From NCBI GenBank assembly GCA_024227975.1, contig JAAETV010000540.1, positions 1 through 11,829 of the forward strand: 11,829 nt of DNA. The letters run 5' to 3'. The DNA comes from Actinomycetes bacterium (GTDB taxonomy: Bacteria; Actinomycetota; Acidimicrobiia; Acidimicrobiales; SZUA-35). The translations under genes and the position numbers were made by a program. The number at the start of each line of letters is the position of its first letter. The stretch's first letter is position 1. The notes below the pieces were generated by a model. It saw nothing but the letters and a program-made list of their open reading frames with translations, was not told the DNA's origin and made no database searches. Below, one piece after another: positions 1 to 6,004 of the stretch.

Positions 1-1
1 C

Positions 2-454
2 GAGATGCTCTCCCGCGGTGGGGGAGACGATGTCTTGTTCGGTGATGTCGTACGGCCGATCCTGGACATGGCCGAAGCGGCGGGAGAGGCCCCGGTTCGG
101 ATCCGGCTGGTTGGTGAGGGGCCAGTCGTCTCGACTACGACCGCGAGCTCACTCGCCGTCGTGGTGAACGAACTGGTGCAGAATGCCGTCGAACACGGCT
201 TTCCCACCGGTTCAGCCGGAGGAACGGTCAGCGTTGAGCTCGTCTACTCCTCGACAGAACTCACCATCCGGGTCCATGATGATGGTCAGGGCCTTCCGTC
301 AGGGTTCGATCTCGACAATCAGACCGGCCTGGGTCTGACCATCATCAACACCCTGGTCAAGGGCGAGCTGGGGGGCAGGTTGACGGTACGACCCGCGTCC
401 CTAGCTCAGTCGGGAACGGTGGCCGAACTCACGGTGGAGTTGGCCAAGCCCTAG
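2..454 (+). CDS. pdtaS: Sensor histidine kinase PdtaS-like, C-terminal part (5' end outside window)
   Basis: This is the C-terminal catalytic half of a two-component histidine kinase; the reading frame is open to the left edge, so the sensor and phospho-acceptor His parts are missing. Numbering from the Met codon at 5, the HATPase_c landmarks are the N box with NELVQNAVEHGF (55-66), the G1 box HDDGQGLP (91-98) and the G2 box TGLGL (107-111). The spacing and the 'LVQNAVEHGF' style fit the HisKA_2/HWE-like soluble kinases typified by mycobacterial PdtaS. In that family the partner PdtaR is an ANTAR-domain antiterminator that acts on RNA. PdtaS is a cytosolic dimer, and no membrane segment is visible in this part. 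The assignment to PdtaS rather than another HisKA_2 kinase rests mainly on the convergent whiB1-like neighbour, which matches Rv3220c/Rv3219. No response regulator is in the window. Confidence 0.8.
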   Translation, partial: EMLSRGGGDDVLFGDVVRPILDMAEAAGEAPVRIRLVGEGPVVSTTTASSLAVVVNELVQNAVEHGFPTGSAGGTVSVELVYSSTELTIRVHDDGQGLPSGFDLDNQTGLGLTIINTLVKGELGGRLTVRPASLAQSGTVAELTVELAKP

Positions 455-475
455 TTGGGGGCAAACCCCCGTTTC
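455..475. terminator. Short G/C hairpin between convergent pdtaS and whiB1
   Basis: A perfect 5-bp stem GGGGG (457-461) / CCCCC (466-470) closes a CAAA loop, 3 nt after the pdtaS stop codon and in the 46-bp gap between the two convergent stops. It is followed on the plus strand by GTTTCG, so there is only a very short T run. On the minus strand the run after the hairpin is AACTAG. It could work as a weak bidirectional terminator for both genes. The lack of a real U tract keeps confidence moderate. Confidence 0.45.
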
Positions 476-500
476 GAGTGTGTGAACCGATGTTGACGAC

Positions 501-845
501 TCAGCGGCGGCGACTGAGATAGGTCCGACGTAAATGACGTCGATCTTCCTCAGACGTTGCCCCCCAGACGCCAGAGTCCTGGTTGGTGCTCAGGGCGAAT
601 TCCAAGCATGAGATTCGCGCTGGGCATCCCATGCACACCATCTTGGCTGCCTCGATCTGATCGATGGCCTGGCCAGTGGTGCCAATGGGGAAGAACAACT
701 CCGGACTGGTGTCACGGCACGACGCTTCGCGTCTCCACGACAAATCAGGATCAGGGTCCGGTGCCTGGTTGGCCAATCGCTGAGCGATCGACTCGAACTC
801 AGCGAAATCAGGCTTCGCAACTTCCGTCAAGTGGGCTAGAGCCAC
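501..845 (-). CDS. whiB1: WhiB-family [4Fe-4S] transcriptional regulator, WhiB1-like
   Basis: The protein is 114 aa. Four cysteines, C43, C71, C74 and C80, give C-X27-C-X2-C-X5-C, the same spacing as C9/C37/C40/C46 of M. tuberculosis WhiB1; these bind a [4Fe-4S] cluster. The SPELFFPIG segment (47-55) and NQDSGVWGA (88-96) also resemble WhiB1, and a basic tail (RRHLRRTYLSRRR) should contact DNA. WhiB1 binds region 4 of the primary sigma factor, is essential in mycobacteria and its cluster reacts with nitric oxide. The GTG start at 845 has a strong Shine-Dalgarno (AGGGAGG at 856-850, 4-nt spacer). It adds about 34 residues ahead of the usual WhiB1 start, which would correspond to a TTG at 743 with no ribosome site. 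The turn motif ends in Ala (GVWGA) where WhiB1 has GVWGG. The convergent pdtaS neighbour supports orthology with WhiB1. Confidence 0.9.
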   Translation of the reverse strand: MALAHLTEVAKPDFAEFESIAQRLANQAPDPDPDLSWRREASCRDTSPELFFPIGTTGQAIDQIEAAKMVCMGCPARISCLEFALSTNQDSGVWGATSEEDRRHLRRTYLSRRR

Positions 846-1169
846 GCTTCCTCCCTATGAGGCGTGTTAATGGTCCAAATCTGTAGTTACGTGTCCTTCA
901 TTGCACAACGGCTACGCTTTCAAGACGCGTCCAACGGGGGCTTCGCGGCCACATCGGCGGCACCACGTTCCATAGACCCTGGTCAACACGACCCTTGGGG
1001 ACATCCTAGACGAATGGTTAGAAGCTCGTAAAGAGTTTGTGTTGGCCAATGTCATATCAACTTCATGTTTGGCAGTGCAGTCCTCGAGTTTTGGCGCCTT
1101 TGCGTAGTGGTGTCCCGCCTGTTGACGTGTGAGAGACTGAGCGGATCGGGCGGCCCCGAGGGGAGCAGT
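846..1169. other. 324-bp gap between divergent whiB1 and GDPD genes; no gene recognised
   Basis: Reading frames here are short or are extensions of neighbouring frames. The plus-strand frame open from 1065 leads into the GDPD gene, but its first 35 codons look unlike the family and precede a good ribosome site. The whiB1 ribosome site and candidate promoter occupy 846-908. No tRNA, riboswitch, strong hairpin or clear plus-strand promoter for the GDPD gene was found. TTGACG at 1122-1127 lacks a -10 partner at 16-18 nt. Confidence 0.6.
880..908 (-). promoter_or_regulatory. Possible promoter of the whiB1-like gene
   Basis: On the minus strand, TTGTGC (908-903) and TACAGA (885-880) are separated by exactly 17 nt, resembling -35 and -10 elements of a housekeeping sigma factor. 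The predicted transcript would start near 873, giving a leader of roughly 28 nt that contains the AGGGAGG ribosome site. The -10 matches TATAAT at only three positions, so this is tentative. Confidence 0.35.
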
Positions 1170-1850
1170 GTGGTACGAGTCATTGGGCACCGGGGGGCTT
1201 CGGCCACCCATCTCGAGAATACCTTGGATGCCTTCCGAGCCGCTGCTGACCAGGGCGCCCATGGGATCGAGCTCGATGTTCGCCGTACCGCCGACGATGT
1301 GCTCGTCGTCTTCCATGACGCTCACCTCGCCAGTGGGAAGATCGTCCGCGAGGTCCAGGCAGCTGAGCTTCCTTCTTTCGTTCCGACCCTGGCCGAAGCG
1401 CTCGAAGCCTGCGCCGACATCTGGATAAATATCGAGATCAAGAATCTTCCCGAGGACCCCGACTATGACGCCGAACACGGTCTGTCGATAGCGGTTGCCG
1501 GCCTGGTCGTCGCCTTCGATGCTGCCGATCGGGTGATCGTCTCGTCGTTCGACATTGGCAGCGTCGACCGGATCCGTGACATGGACCCGGCCATCCCGCT
1601 CGGGTGGCTGGTGTGGGGGCAGGCTGATCCCCTGTCACTCATCCAGAGGGCGGTCGCCCACGAGGTACAAGCCATCCACCCTCATGATCTCCAGGTCGAT
1701 GCCGGTTTCGTGGCCAAAGCGAAGGGGGCCGGGCTCGAGATCAACGTCTGGACCGTCGATGATCCAGAAAGGGCCATAGAGCTCGCCGAGCTTGGGGTCG
1801 ATGGGATCATCACCAACGCTCCTGGCCCAATCGTGGCCGCTCTGGGCTGA
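1170..1850 (+). CDS. Glycerophosphodiester phosphodiesterase
   Basis: This is a 226-aa GDPD-family TIM-barrel enzyme, predicted to hydrolyse glycerophosphodiesters to glycerol 3-phosphate and an alcohol, with a divalent metal. Visible family signatures are GHRGAS (6-11, catalytic H7), ENT (16-18), GIELDV (32-37, metal ligands E34 and D36), FHD (48-50, second catalytic His H49), NIEIKN (87-92, E89), NVWTVDD (192-198) and GIITNAPG (212-219). The last motif has Asn where many homologues have Asp. There is no signal peptide, so it is cytosolic, of the short UgpQ-like type. The start was set at GTG 1170 because AGGGGAG (1159-1165) sits 4 nt upstream and the family begins immediately with V-I-G-H-R-G. 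A longer frame from 1065 adds unrelated sequence. Its stop lies 6 bp from that of the convergent lipid kinase. Confidence 0.9.
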   Translation: MVRVIGHRGASATHLENTLDAFRAAADQGAHGIELDVRRTADDVLVVFHDAHLASGKIVREVQAAELPSFVPTLAEALEACADIWINIEIKNLPEDPDYDAEHGLSIAVAGLVVAFDAADRVIVSSFDIGSVDRIRDMDPAIPLGWLVWGQADPLSLIQRAVAHEVQAIHPHDLQVDAGFVAKAKGAGLEINVWTVDDPERAIELAELGVDGIITNAPGPIVAALG

Positions 1851-1856
1851 ACTCCT

Positions 1857-2774
1857 TCAGTCGTCGACCCCGTTGGTGGGGGCAACCAGGTGGATAGCCC
1901 GGGGTCGATGCTCCAGGTACAGCTCGGTCACCGGGTCGAGGGCCTCGCCATCGAGTTGGTAGGGAAACGGGGTTTCGCTGGTGATCACGGCCGACTCGAC
2001 ATCGGCCCAATGGGTGGCCCCGGAGCGGGAGGCAAGCCCCGCAGGGCGCCGAACAGAGTAGAGGAGGTTCGGCAGCACCCATGGTGAGAGCGAGGTCAGG
2101 GTGGCCATGGACAAGGGTGTGTCGAGACCGGCCTCGGGAGCCAGATGGAGGGGCTTGGTACCCAGGTAGGTGTAGGGGGTGGTGTTCATGGCAATCGCCA
2201 GCCGGGCTCTGGAGACCACCCTGCCGTCGGCAGTTCGTACTGTGAATGAGGATCGATCATTGATCTGCTGGAACCAGGTGGCCAACGTGGTTGCGAGGAA
2301 GAAGGGGTGGCCGACATAGCGTTTGAGCTGTCCCCGCCGCTCCACTCGGGCGACCACTGAGGCATCGAACCCCGCCCCGACGTGGAACAAGAAAGCTCTC
2401 TTGTTTGCCATGCCGACACTGGCCTCGATCACCGAGTCAGCGGCCAAGGCTTCCAGCAGGGTGCCGGTGGCCTCTACGGCATCGTTGGGGTAGCCGACAG
2501 CCCTGGCGAACACATTGGTCGACCCGCCAGGAAGCGGTGCCACTCGACAGGACTCACCGAGCAAGCCGTTCACTACCTCGTTGATCGTTCCGTCGCCGCC
2601 AAGGGCAACCACGACATCGGTTCCTGATCGGGCCGCCCCATGAGCCAGCCGGATGGCCTGACCCTTTCTGGTGGTCTCGACCAGGGTCACCTCGTGGTCG
2701 GCAGCCAGGGCTTTTTGGATGACAATCCGAGCCCGGCGCGTCACCGAGGAGGCAATTGGGTTGACGATAAGCAT
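1857..2774 (-). CDS. Diacylglycerol kinase-family lipid kinase
   Basis: This 305-aa protein has the DAGK/YegS/sphingosine-kinase fold, expected to phosphorylate a lipid hydroxyl (diacylglycerol or a related lipid) with ATP at the inner face of the membrane. It opens with MLIVNPIAS (1-9). The nucleotide-binding loop is VVALGGDGTINEVVNGL (55-71, with GGDGT at 59-63), followed by PLPGGSTNVFAR (80-91), an actinobacterial form of the second DAGK signature. GAGFDA (133-138) and the C-terminal LDGE (274-277) complete the family set. No transmembrane helix is evident. The start at ATG 2774 has GGTGGG upstream at about 7-8 nt; GTG 2783 is an alternative adding three residues. A much longer open frame to 2921 would run into the divergent etfB and is rejected. 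The lipid substrate cannot be told from sequence. It is convergent with the GDPD gene. Confidence 0.88.
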   Translation of the reverse strand: MLIVNPIASSVTRRARIVIQKALAADHEVTLVETTRKGQAIRLAHGAARSGTDVVVALGGDGTINEVVNGLLGESCRVAPLPGGSTNVFARAVGYPNDAVEATGTLLEALAADSVIEASVGMANKRAFLFHVGAGFDASVVARVERRGQLKRYVGHPFFLATTLATWFQQINDRSSFTVRTADGRVVSRARLAIAMNTTPYTYLGTKPLHLAPEAGLDTPLSMATLTSLSPWVLPNLLYSVRRPAGLASRSGATHWADVESAVITSETPFPYQLDGEALDPVTELYLEHRPRAIHLVAPTNGVDD

Positions 2775-2791
2775 CAGACGCACCCACCAAG

Positions 2792-2829
2792 TGTGCCGTT
2801 GTCCGCTGCGTCGCCTACTATCCTCGCCC
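2792..2829. promoter_or_regulatory. Divergent dagK/etfB promoter with overlapping -10 elements
   Basis: TACTAT (2816-2821, plus) fits an actinobacterial -10 box and ends 8 nt before the etfB ATG at 2830, which has no ribosome site. The same bases read on the minus strand give GATAGT (2822-2817), also a 4/6 match to TATAAT, placing a dagK transcript start near 2810 with a leader of about 36 nt carrying GGTGGG. No good -35 is visible for etfB at 17-18 nt. Confidence 0.5.
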
Positions 2830-3609
2830 ATGAATGTGGTCGTCTGTGTGAAGCAAATCCCCGATCCTGCGGATCCCGGGGCCCTAGATCCAGAAACCAA
2901 GACCCTGAAGCGAGACGTCAAGCTGATTCTTGACGAATCCGACTCCTATGGGGTCGAGATGGCGCTTCAGCTCGTCGATACGGCGGGTGAGGGCGAGGTC
3001 CGACTGGTTTCGATGGCTCCCAACTCGGAGCGGAGCGGTCTTGCTACTGCTCTGGCCATGGGGGCGGCCTCGGCCACCCTCATCTCCGATCCAGCCCTCC
3101 TGGGCTCCGATGCCTTGACGACAGCCAAGATGTTGGCTGCCGCCATCAAGGACCAGGACATCAAACTCGTCATCGTTGGCTCTGAGAGCTCCGATGGCTA
3201 TACGGGTACGGTCCCGACCCAGATCGCCGCCGTGCTCGACCTGCCGTGTATCACAGCGGCAAAGGCCATCGAGGTCGACGGCGACGAGGTCAAGATCCAA
3301 CGCCAGACCGACGCCGGCTACGACGATGTGACCTGCCCCCTTCCTTGCGTGGTCAGTGTGACGGCCGGTGTGGTCGAGCCTCGGTACCCTTCGTTCAAGG
3401 GCATCATGGCTGCCAAGTCGAAGCCGGTCGACGAGAAGACGGTGGCTGACCTCGGTTTCGATGCTGACCAGGTTGGCTGGGCCGGTGCGGGTCAGGAGAT
3501 CGTCGATATCAGCGAGGCCCCCCAGCGCGAAGCCGGCGAGGTCATCGAAGACGAGGGTGAGGCGTATCTGAAGATCGTCGAGTTCCTCGAGAACCTGAAA
3601 GTCGTCTGA
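2830..3609 (+). CDS. etfB: Electron transfer flavoprotein beta subunit
   Basis: EtfB, with EtfA, forms the soluble heterodimer that takes electrons from acyl-CoA and other flavin dehydrogenases and passes them to ETF-quinone oxidoreductase. The 259-aa length is typical. It begins MNVVVCVKQIPDP. Family landmarks are the DESDSYGVEMALQL segment (35-48, the usual NxxDxxAxEEAL region), SSDGYTGTVPTQIA (120-133, nucleotide-binding loop) and VEPRYPSFKGIMAAKSKP (182-199), the beta-subunit signature. ATG 2830 has no Shine-Dalgarno but lies 8 nt after a -10-like TACTAT, so the mRNA is probably leaderless. A longer open frame from 2671 overlaps dagK and is unrelated to EtfB. etfA follows after 23 nt in one operon. 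No dehydrogenase or ETF-QO gene is in the window, so the physiological donor is unknown, and a bifurcating role is not indicated. Confidence 0.95.
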   Translation: MNVVVCVKQIPDPADPGALDPETKTLKRDVKLILDESDSYGVEMALQLVDTAGEGEVRLVSMAPNSERSGLATALAMGAASATLISDPALLGSDALTTAKMLAAAIKDQDIKLVIVGSESSDGYTGTVPTQIAAVLDLPCITAAKAIEVDGDEVKIQRQTDAGYDDVTCPLPCVVSVTAGVVEPRYPSFKGIMAAKSKPVDEKTVADLGFDADQVGWAGAGQEIVDISEAPQREAGEVIEDEGEAYLKIVEFLENLKVV

Positions 3610-3632
3610 GGCGAGCTAGGAGAACCAGGCAA

Positions 3633-4601
3633 ATGACTGTTTCAAAGATTTGGATTGTTGCCGAGGCCGCCGACGGAGAGGTGACATCCACCACTCTGGA
3701 ATTGCTGACCAAGGCCCGTGAACTGGCTGACACCGTCGAGTGTGTCTACGCCGGCGATGATGCTGACGACCTGGCCGAGACCCTCGGTGAGTACGGATGC
3801 GAGACCGTGTACCAGACGGGTGACCTCGATGGCGCCCTGGTCGGTGTCCCCTTATCGGCCGCCATTGTCGAGGTCGTGGAGGCTGGTGATGGTCCTGATG
3901 CCATCCTGGCTCCGACCACCTATGACGGGCGCGACACTGCGGCCAGGCTGTCGGTGAAGCTGGATCGGACCGTGATCACCAACGTGGTGGACATCACCCT
4001 CGACGGTGACGCCTTCATTGGTAGCGAGCCCGTGTTCGGTGGTAACACCGATGTCCAGACCCGATTCACCGGCGAAGGCCCCCAGCTCATGCTGGTACGG
4101 CCCAAGTCGTTCGCCGCTGAGCCATCAGGCGACGGGGCGGCCGATGTCGAAGACCTCGATGTCCCTGATCTGGGTGCATCCGGCGGTGCGATCATCACCC
4201 AGCGCCATGTTGAGGAATCTGAGGGACCGAAGCTCGACGAGGCTGCCATCGTGGTCTCCGGCGGACGTGGCCTCGGTGAGCAGGAGAAGTACTCCATGGT
4301 CGAGTCCCTGGCCAAGTCTCTGGGCGGAGCCGCTGGTGCCTCCCGGGCCATCGTCGACGCCGGCTGGGTGCCATACTCGTTCCAGGTCGGCCAGACAGGC
4401 AAGGTCGTCAAGCCCGACGTGTACGTCGCCTGTGGCATCTCCGGCGCCACCCAGCACCTGGTGGGGATGAAGGGCTCCAAGAACATCATCGCCATCAACA
4501 AGGATCCCGAAGCCCCGATTTTCGCCGTCGCCGATCTGGGCGTCGTTGGTGACGTCCACAAGGTCATGCCTCAGCTGATCGAGGCACTGCAAAACCGCTA
4601 G
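3633..4601 (+). CDS. etfA: Electron transfer flavoprotein alpha subunit
   Basis: EtfA carries the FAD of the ETF heterodimer. The 322-aa length is normal. The N-terminal alpha/beta domain (about 1-160) precedes the conserved FAD-binding C-terminal half. There VSGGRGLG (208-215), SRAIVDAGW (237-245), [18 protein letters not shown] (251-268), ISGATQH (269-275), [10 protein letters not shown] (288-297) and ADLGVVGD (300-307) match the family, including the PROSITE alpha-subunit signature around 264-289. ATG 3633 has AGGAGA (3618-3623) 9 nt upstream. It lies 23 nt after etfB and is co-transcribed with it. A 31-bp gap separates its stop from the convergent lipoprotein gene. It contains no convincing terminator, although CCGCTAGCGG at 4595-4604 is a palindrome over the stop codon. 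Confidence 0.95.
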   Translation: MTVSKIWIVAEAADGEVTSTTLELLTKARELADTVECVYAGDDADDLAETLGEYGCETVYQTGDLDGALVGVPLSAAIVEVVEAGDGPDAILAPTTYDGRDTAARLSVKLDRTVITNVVDITLDGDAFIGSEPVFGGNTDVQTRFTGEGPQLMLVRPKSFAAEPSGDGAADVEDLDVPDLGASGGAIITQRHVEESEGPKLDEAAIVVSGGRGLGEQEKYSMVESLAKSLGGAAGASRAIVDAGWVPYSFQVGQTGKVVKPDVYVACGISGATQHLVGMKGSKNIIAINKDPEAPIFAVADLGVVGDVHKVMPQLIEALQNR

Positions 4602-4632
4602 CGGCTTCGTTCGGGTCGTTCCCGTCGGTGTC

Positions 4633-5718
4633 TCAGCGCCTGGCGGGAGCGAATCCGACGCGTCCGTCGACGTTCAATAGGGTTCGCTCGCCCTCGATGT
4701 TCGGCACCGCATGGGTGCTCACCCTGGCATCGAGAAAGAACGGGCTTCGCAGGTAGACCCAGTGGTCGGTAGGGTCCCCGATCCGGGGGCGGGGTTCAAT
4801 GTCGAAGGTTGGGCTTGGCAATGCGGCCCGGAGTGTCTTCGCCAGGTCTTGGGGCGCCAAGTCTTCATAGGCAATGGCGAGGGAGTAGTGGAGGCTATTG
4901 CGGCCGACGGAGCTGGTCTGGATGCCGGCTCCCGTGATCTGCCCCCCGGTCGGTAAGGGCAAGCCGGCGGCCCAGCCGACGAAGCGGTCAAGGACCGTAC
5001 CGTCGGAGATCTCGGCCAGCTCGACATGACGAAGCCTGACCTCGGTGCGGATATCGGCTGGGCCCTGAGGTCGAACCTGTAGCTCGAAGTCGTCGAGCTG
5101 ATACTTGGATCCAGGAATCTCGAACGTGAGCTGGGTAGCCAGCATCCCATCTACCATCTGCTCCGTCTGGCTCGACGGAATCCAGCCCAGTTCCGACGCA
5201 CTCGACTGATACAGCTCGATGATCACCTCGACCGATTCCGCTGCGGTGAGGGTGATCTCCGAGGTGATGGAGTGGTAGTTGCCGTCCACCGTGGTGCGGA
5301 CATCGGCTCGCAATTCTGTCAGCTCGGCGCGGTCGGGGGTCGGGACGGCGGGAAAGGCCACGAAACGGTTCATCTCGCCGGCAACGTCGTTGGTCCGGCC
5401 GTGCGCCTCTTCGACCGCAGCCTTGATCTGCTCAGCCGTGGACAGGGCCAGCAGGGGTTCTCCAATAGGATCATCCACCACCCATTCGGCCACTTCGACG
5501 GCTTGGGAGGACGTTGGCCCAGCAGGGAACGCAACCTCGCTCCTGAGCACCGGCTGTCCAGCACGACCAGCACCGGCGCTGGCGCAGCTGGCGACTCCAA
5601 TGGACAGTGACCCGAGAAGCACGATGGGGGCAAGGTTCGCCAGAATCCCACGCCCACTAAGAAGCTGGGTGTGGGAGCGCTCAGACCCCGTTGTATGGCA
5701 CTCCTTGTTGTCCGTCAC
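4633..5718 (-). CDS. Putative lipoprotein of unknown function
   Basis: I do not recognise this family. Starting at GTG 5718 it is 361 aa: a polar N-terminal stretch (1-24), a hydrophobic segment ILANLAPIVLLGSLSIG (25-41) and a lipobox-like VASC with C45, predicting export and lipid anchoring on the outer face of the membrane. The rest is soluble and predicted alpha/beta. Two parts, about 132-228 and 255-358, may be related: each has a beta strand, a helix ending near a Leu-rich or 'SELGW' segment, then further strands. There are no catalytic motifs. The start is uncertain: the frame stays open to ATG 5823 (396 aa), with ATG 5790 between, but those choices leave an implausibly long N-region before the membrane segment. 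No start has a strong ribosome site; GGAGAG lies 12 nt before GTG 5718. It is divergent from the M20 peptidase and convergent with etfA. Confidence 0.7.
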   Translation of the reverse strand: MTDNKECHTTGSERSHTQLLSGRGILANLAPIVLLGSLSIGVASCASAGAGRAGQPVLRSEVAFPAGPTSSQAVEVAEWVVDDPIGEPLLALSTAEQIKAAVEEAHGRTNDVAGEMNRFVAFPAVPTPDRAELTELRADVRTTVDGNYHSITSEITLTAAESVEVIIELYQSSASELGWIPSSQTEQMVDGMLATQLTFEIPGSKYQLDDFELQVRPQGPADIRTEVRLRHVELAEISDGTVLDRFVGWAAGLPLPTGGQITGAGIQTSSVGRNSLHYSLAIAYEDLAPQDLAKTLRAALPSPTFDIEPRPRIGDPTDHWVYLRSPFFLDARVSTHAVPNIEGERTLLNVDGRVGFAPARR

Positions 5719-5870
5719 CTGTTCGGGTCGCTCTCCACCCTCATCCACCTGGCTGCCCCGCAGGCCTCTACGGTATAGCCGTCGGAGCATTCGAAGGTGC
5801 TTCCGAGGTGGTTCTTTGCCCATGGGCGCACCGCTGGCCCCTGCGCTGGATAGTGGCGGTGCCGGGTGCG

Positions 5871-5876
5871 ATGATA
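5871..5876 (-). promoter_or_regulatory. Possible -10 element for the lipoprotein gene
   Basis: On the minus strand this hexamer reads TATCAT, a 5/6 match to TATAAT, upstream of all candidate starts of the lipoprotein gene. No good -35 is visible at 17 nt (ATGAAG). It would give a leader of about 150 nt for the GTG at 5718, or about 40 nt for the ATG at 5823. The call is therefore weak and tied to the start choice. Confidence 0.25.
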
Positions 5877-6004
5877 GGCGCCATGGCTGCCTACTTCATC
5901 GTGAGCTACCCAGTCGCAGATGCGGGTAGTTGTGTCCTCTCGATTCGACAGGGGGCCACGATGAAGCACATTGCCGTACTGGCCAATGGTTCCGTGATGC
6001 CGTC

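Noticed and set aside
886..908. CRP-like site upstream of whiB1 (TGTGC...ACACG)
   Set aside because: M. tuberculosis whiB1 is CRP-controlled, but here GTG and CAC are 10 nt apart instead of 8 and the flanking bases do not match TGTGA-N6-TCACA.
1065..1169. Longer start for the GDPD gene at 1065
   Set aside because: The added 35 residues do not resemble the family, while GTG 1170 has AGGGGAG just upstream and the family motif HRG directly after.
912..1478. Minus-strand frame across the whiB1-GDPD gap (188 codons)
   Set aside because: It runs antisense through the GDPD catalytic motifs, with no family features of its own.
2775..2921. N-terminal extension of the lipid kinase to 2921
   Set aside because: It overlaps the etfB start and promoter, has low-complexity Arg/Ser sequence, and the DAGK fold begins at MLIVNP.
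4595..4624. Terminator between etfA and the lipoprotein gene
   Set aside because: CCGCTAGCGG has no loop and CGGG-TCGTT-CCCG has only a 4-bp stem; neither is followed by a T run.
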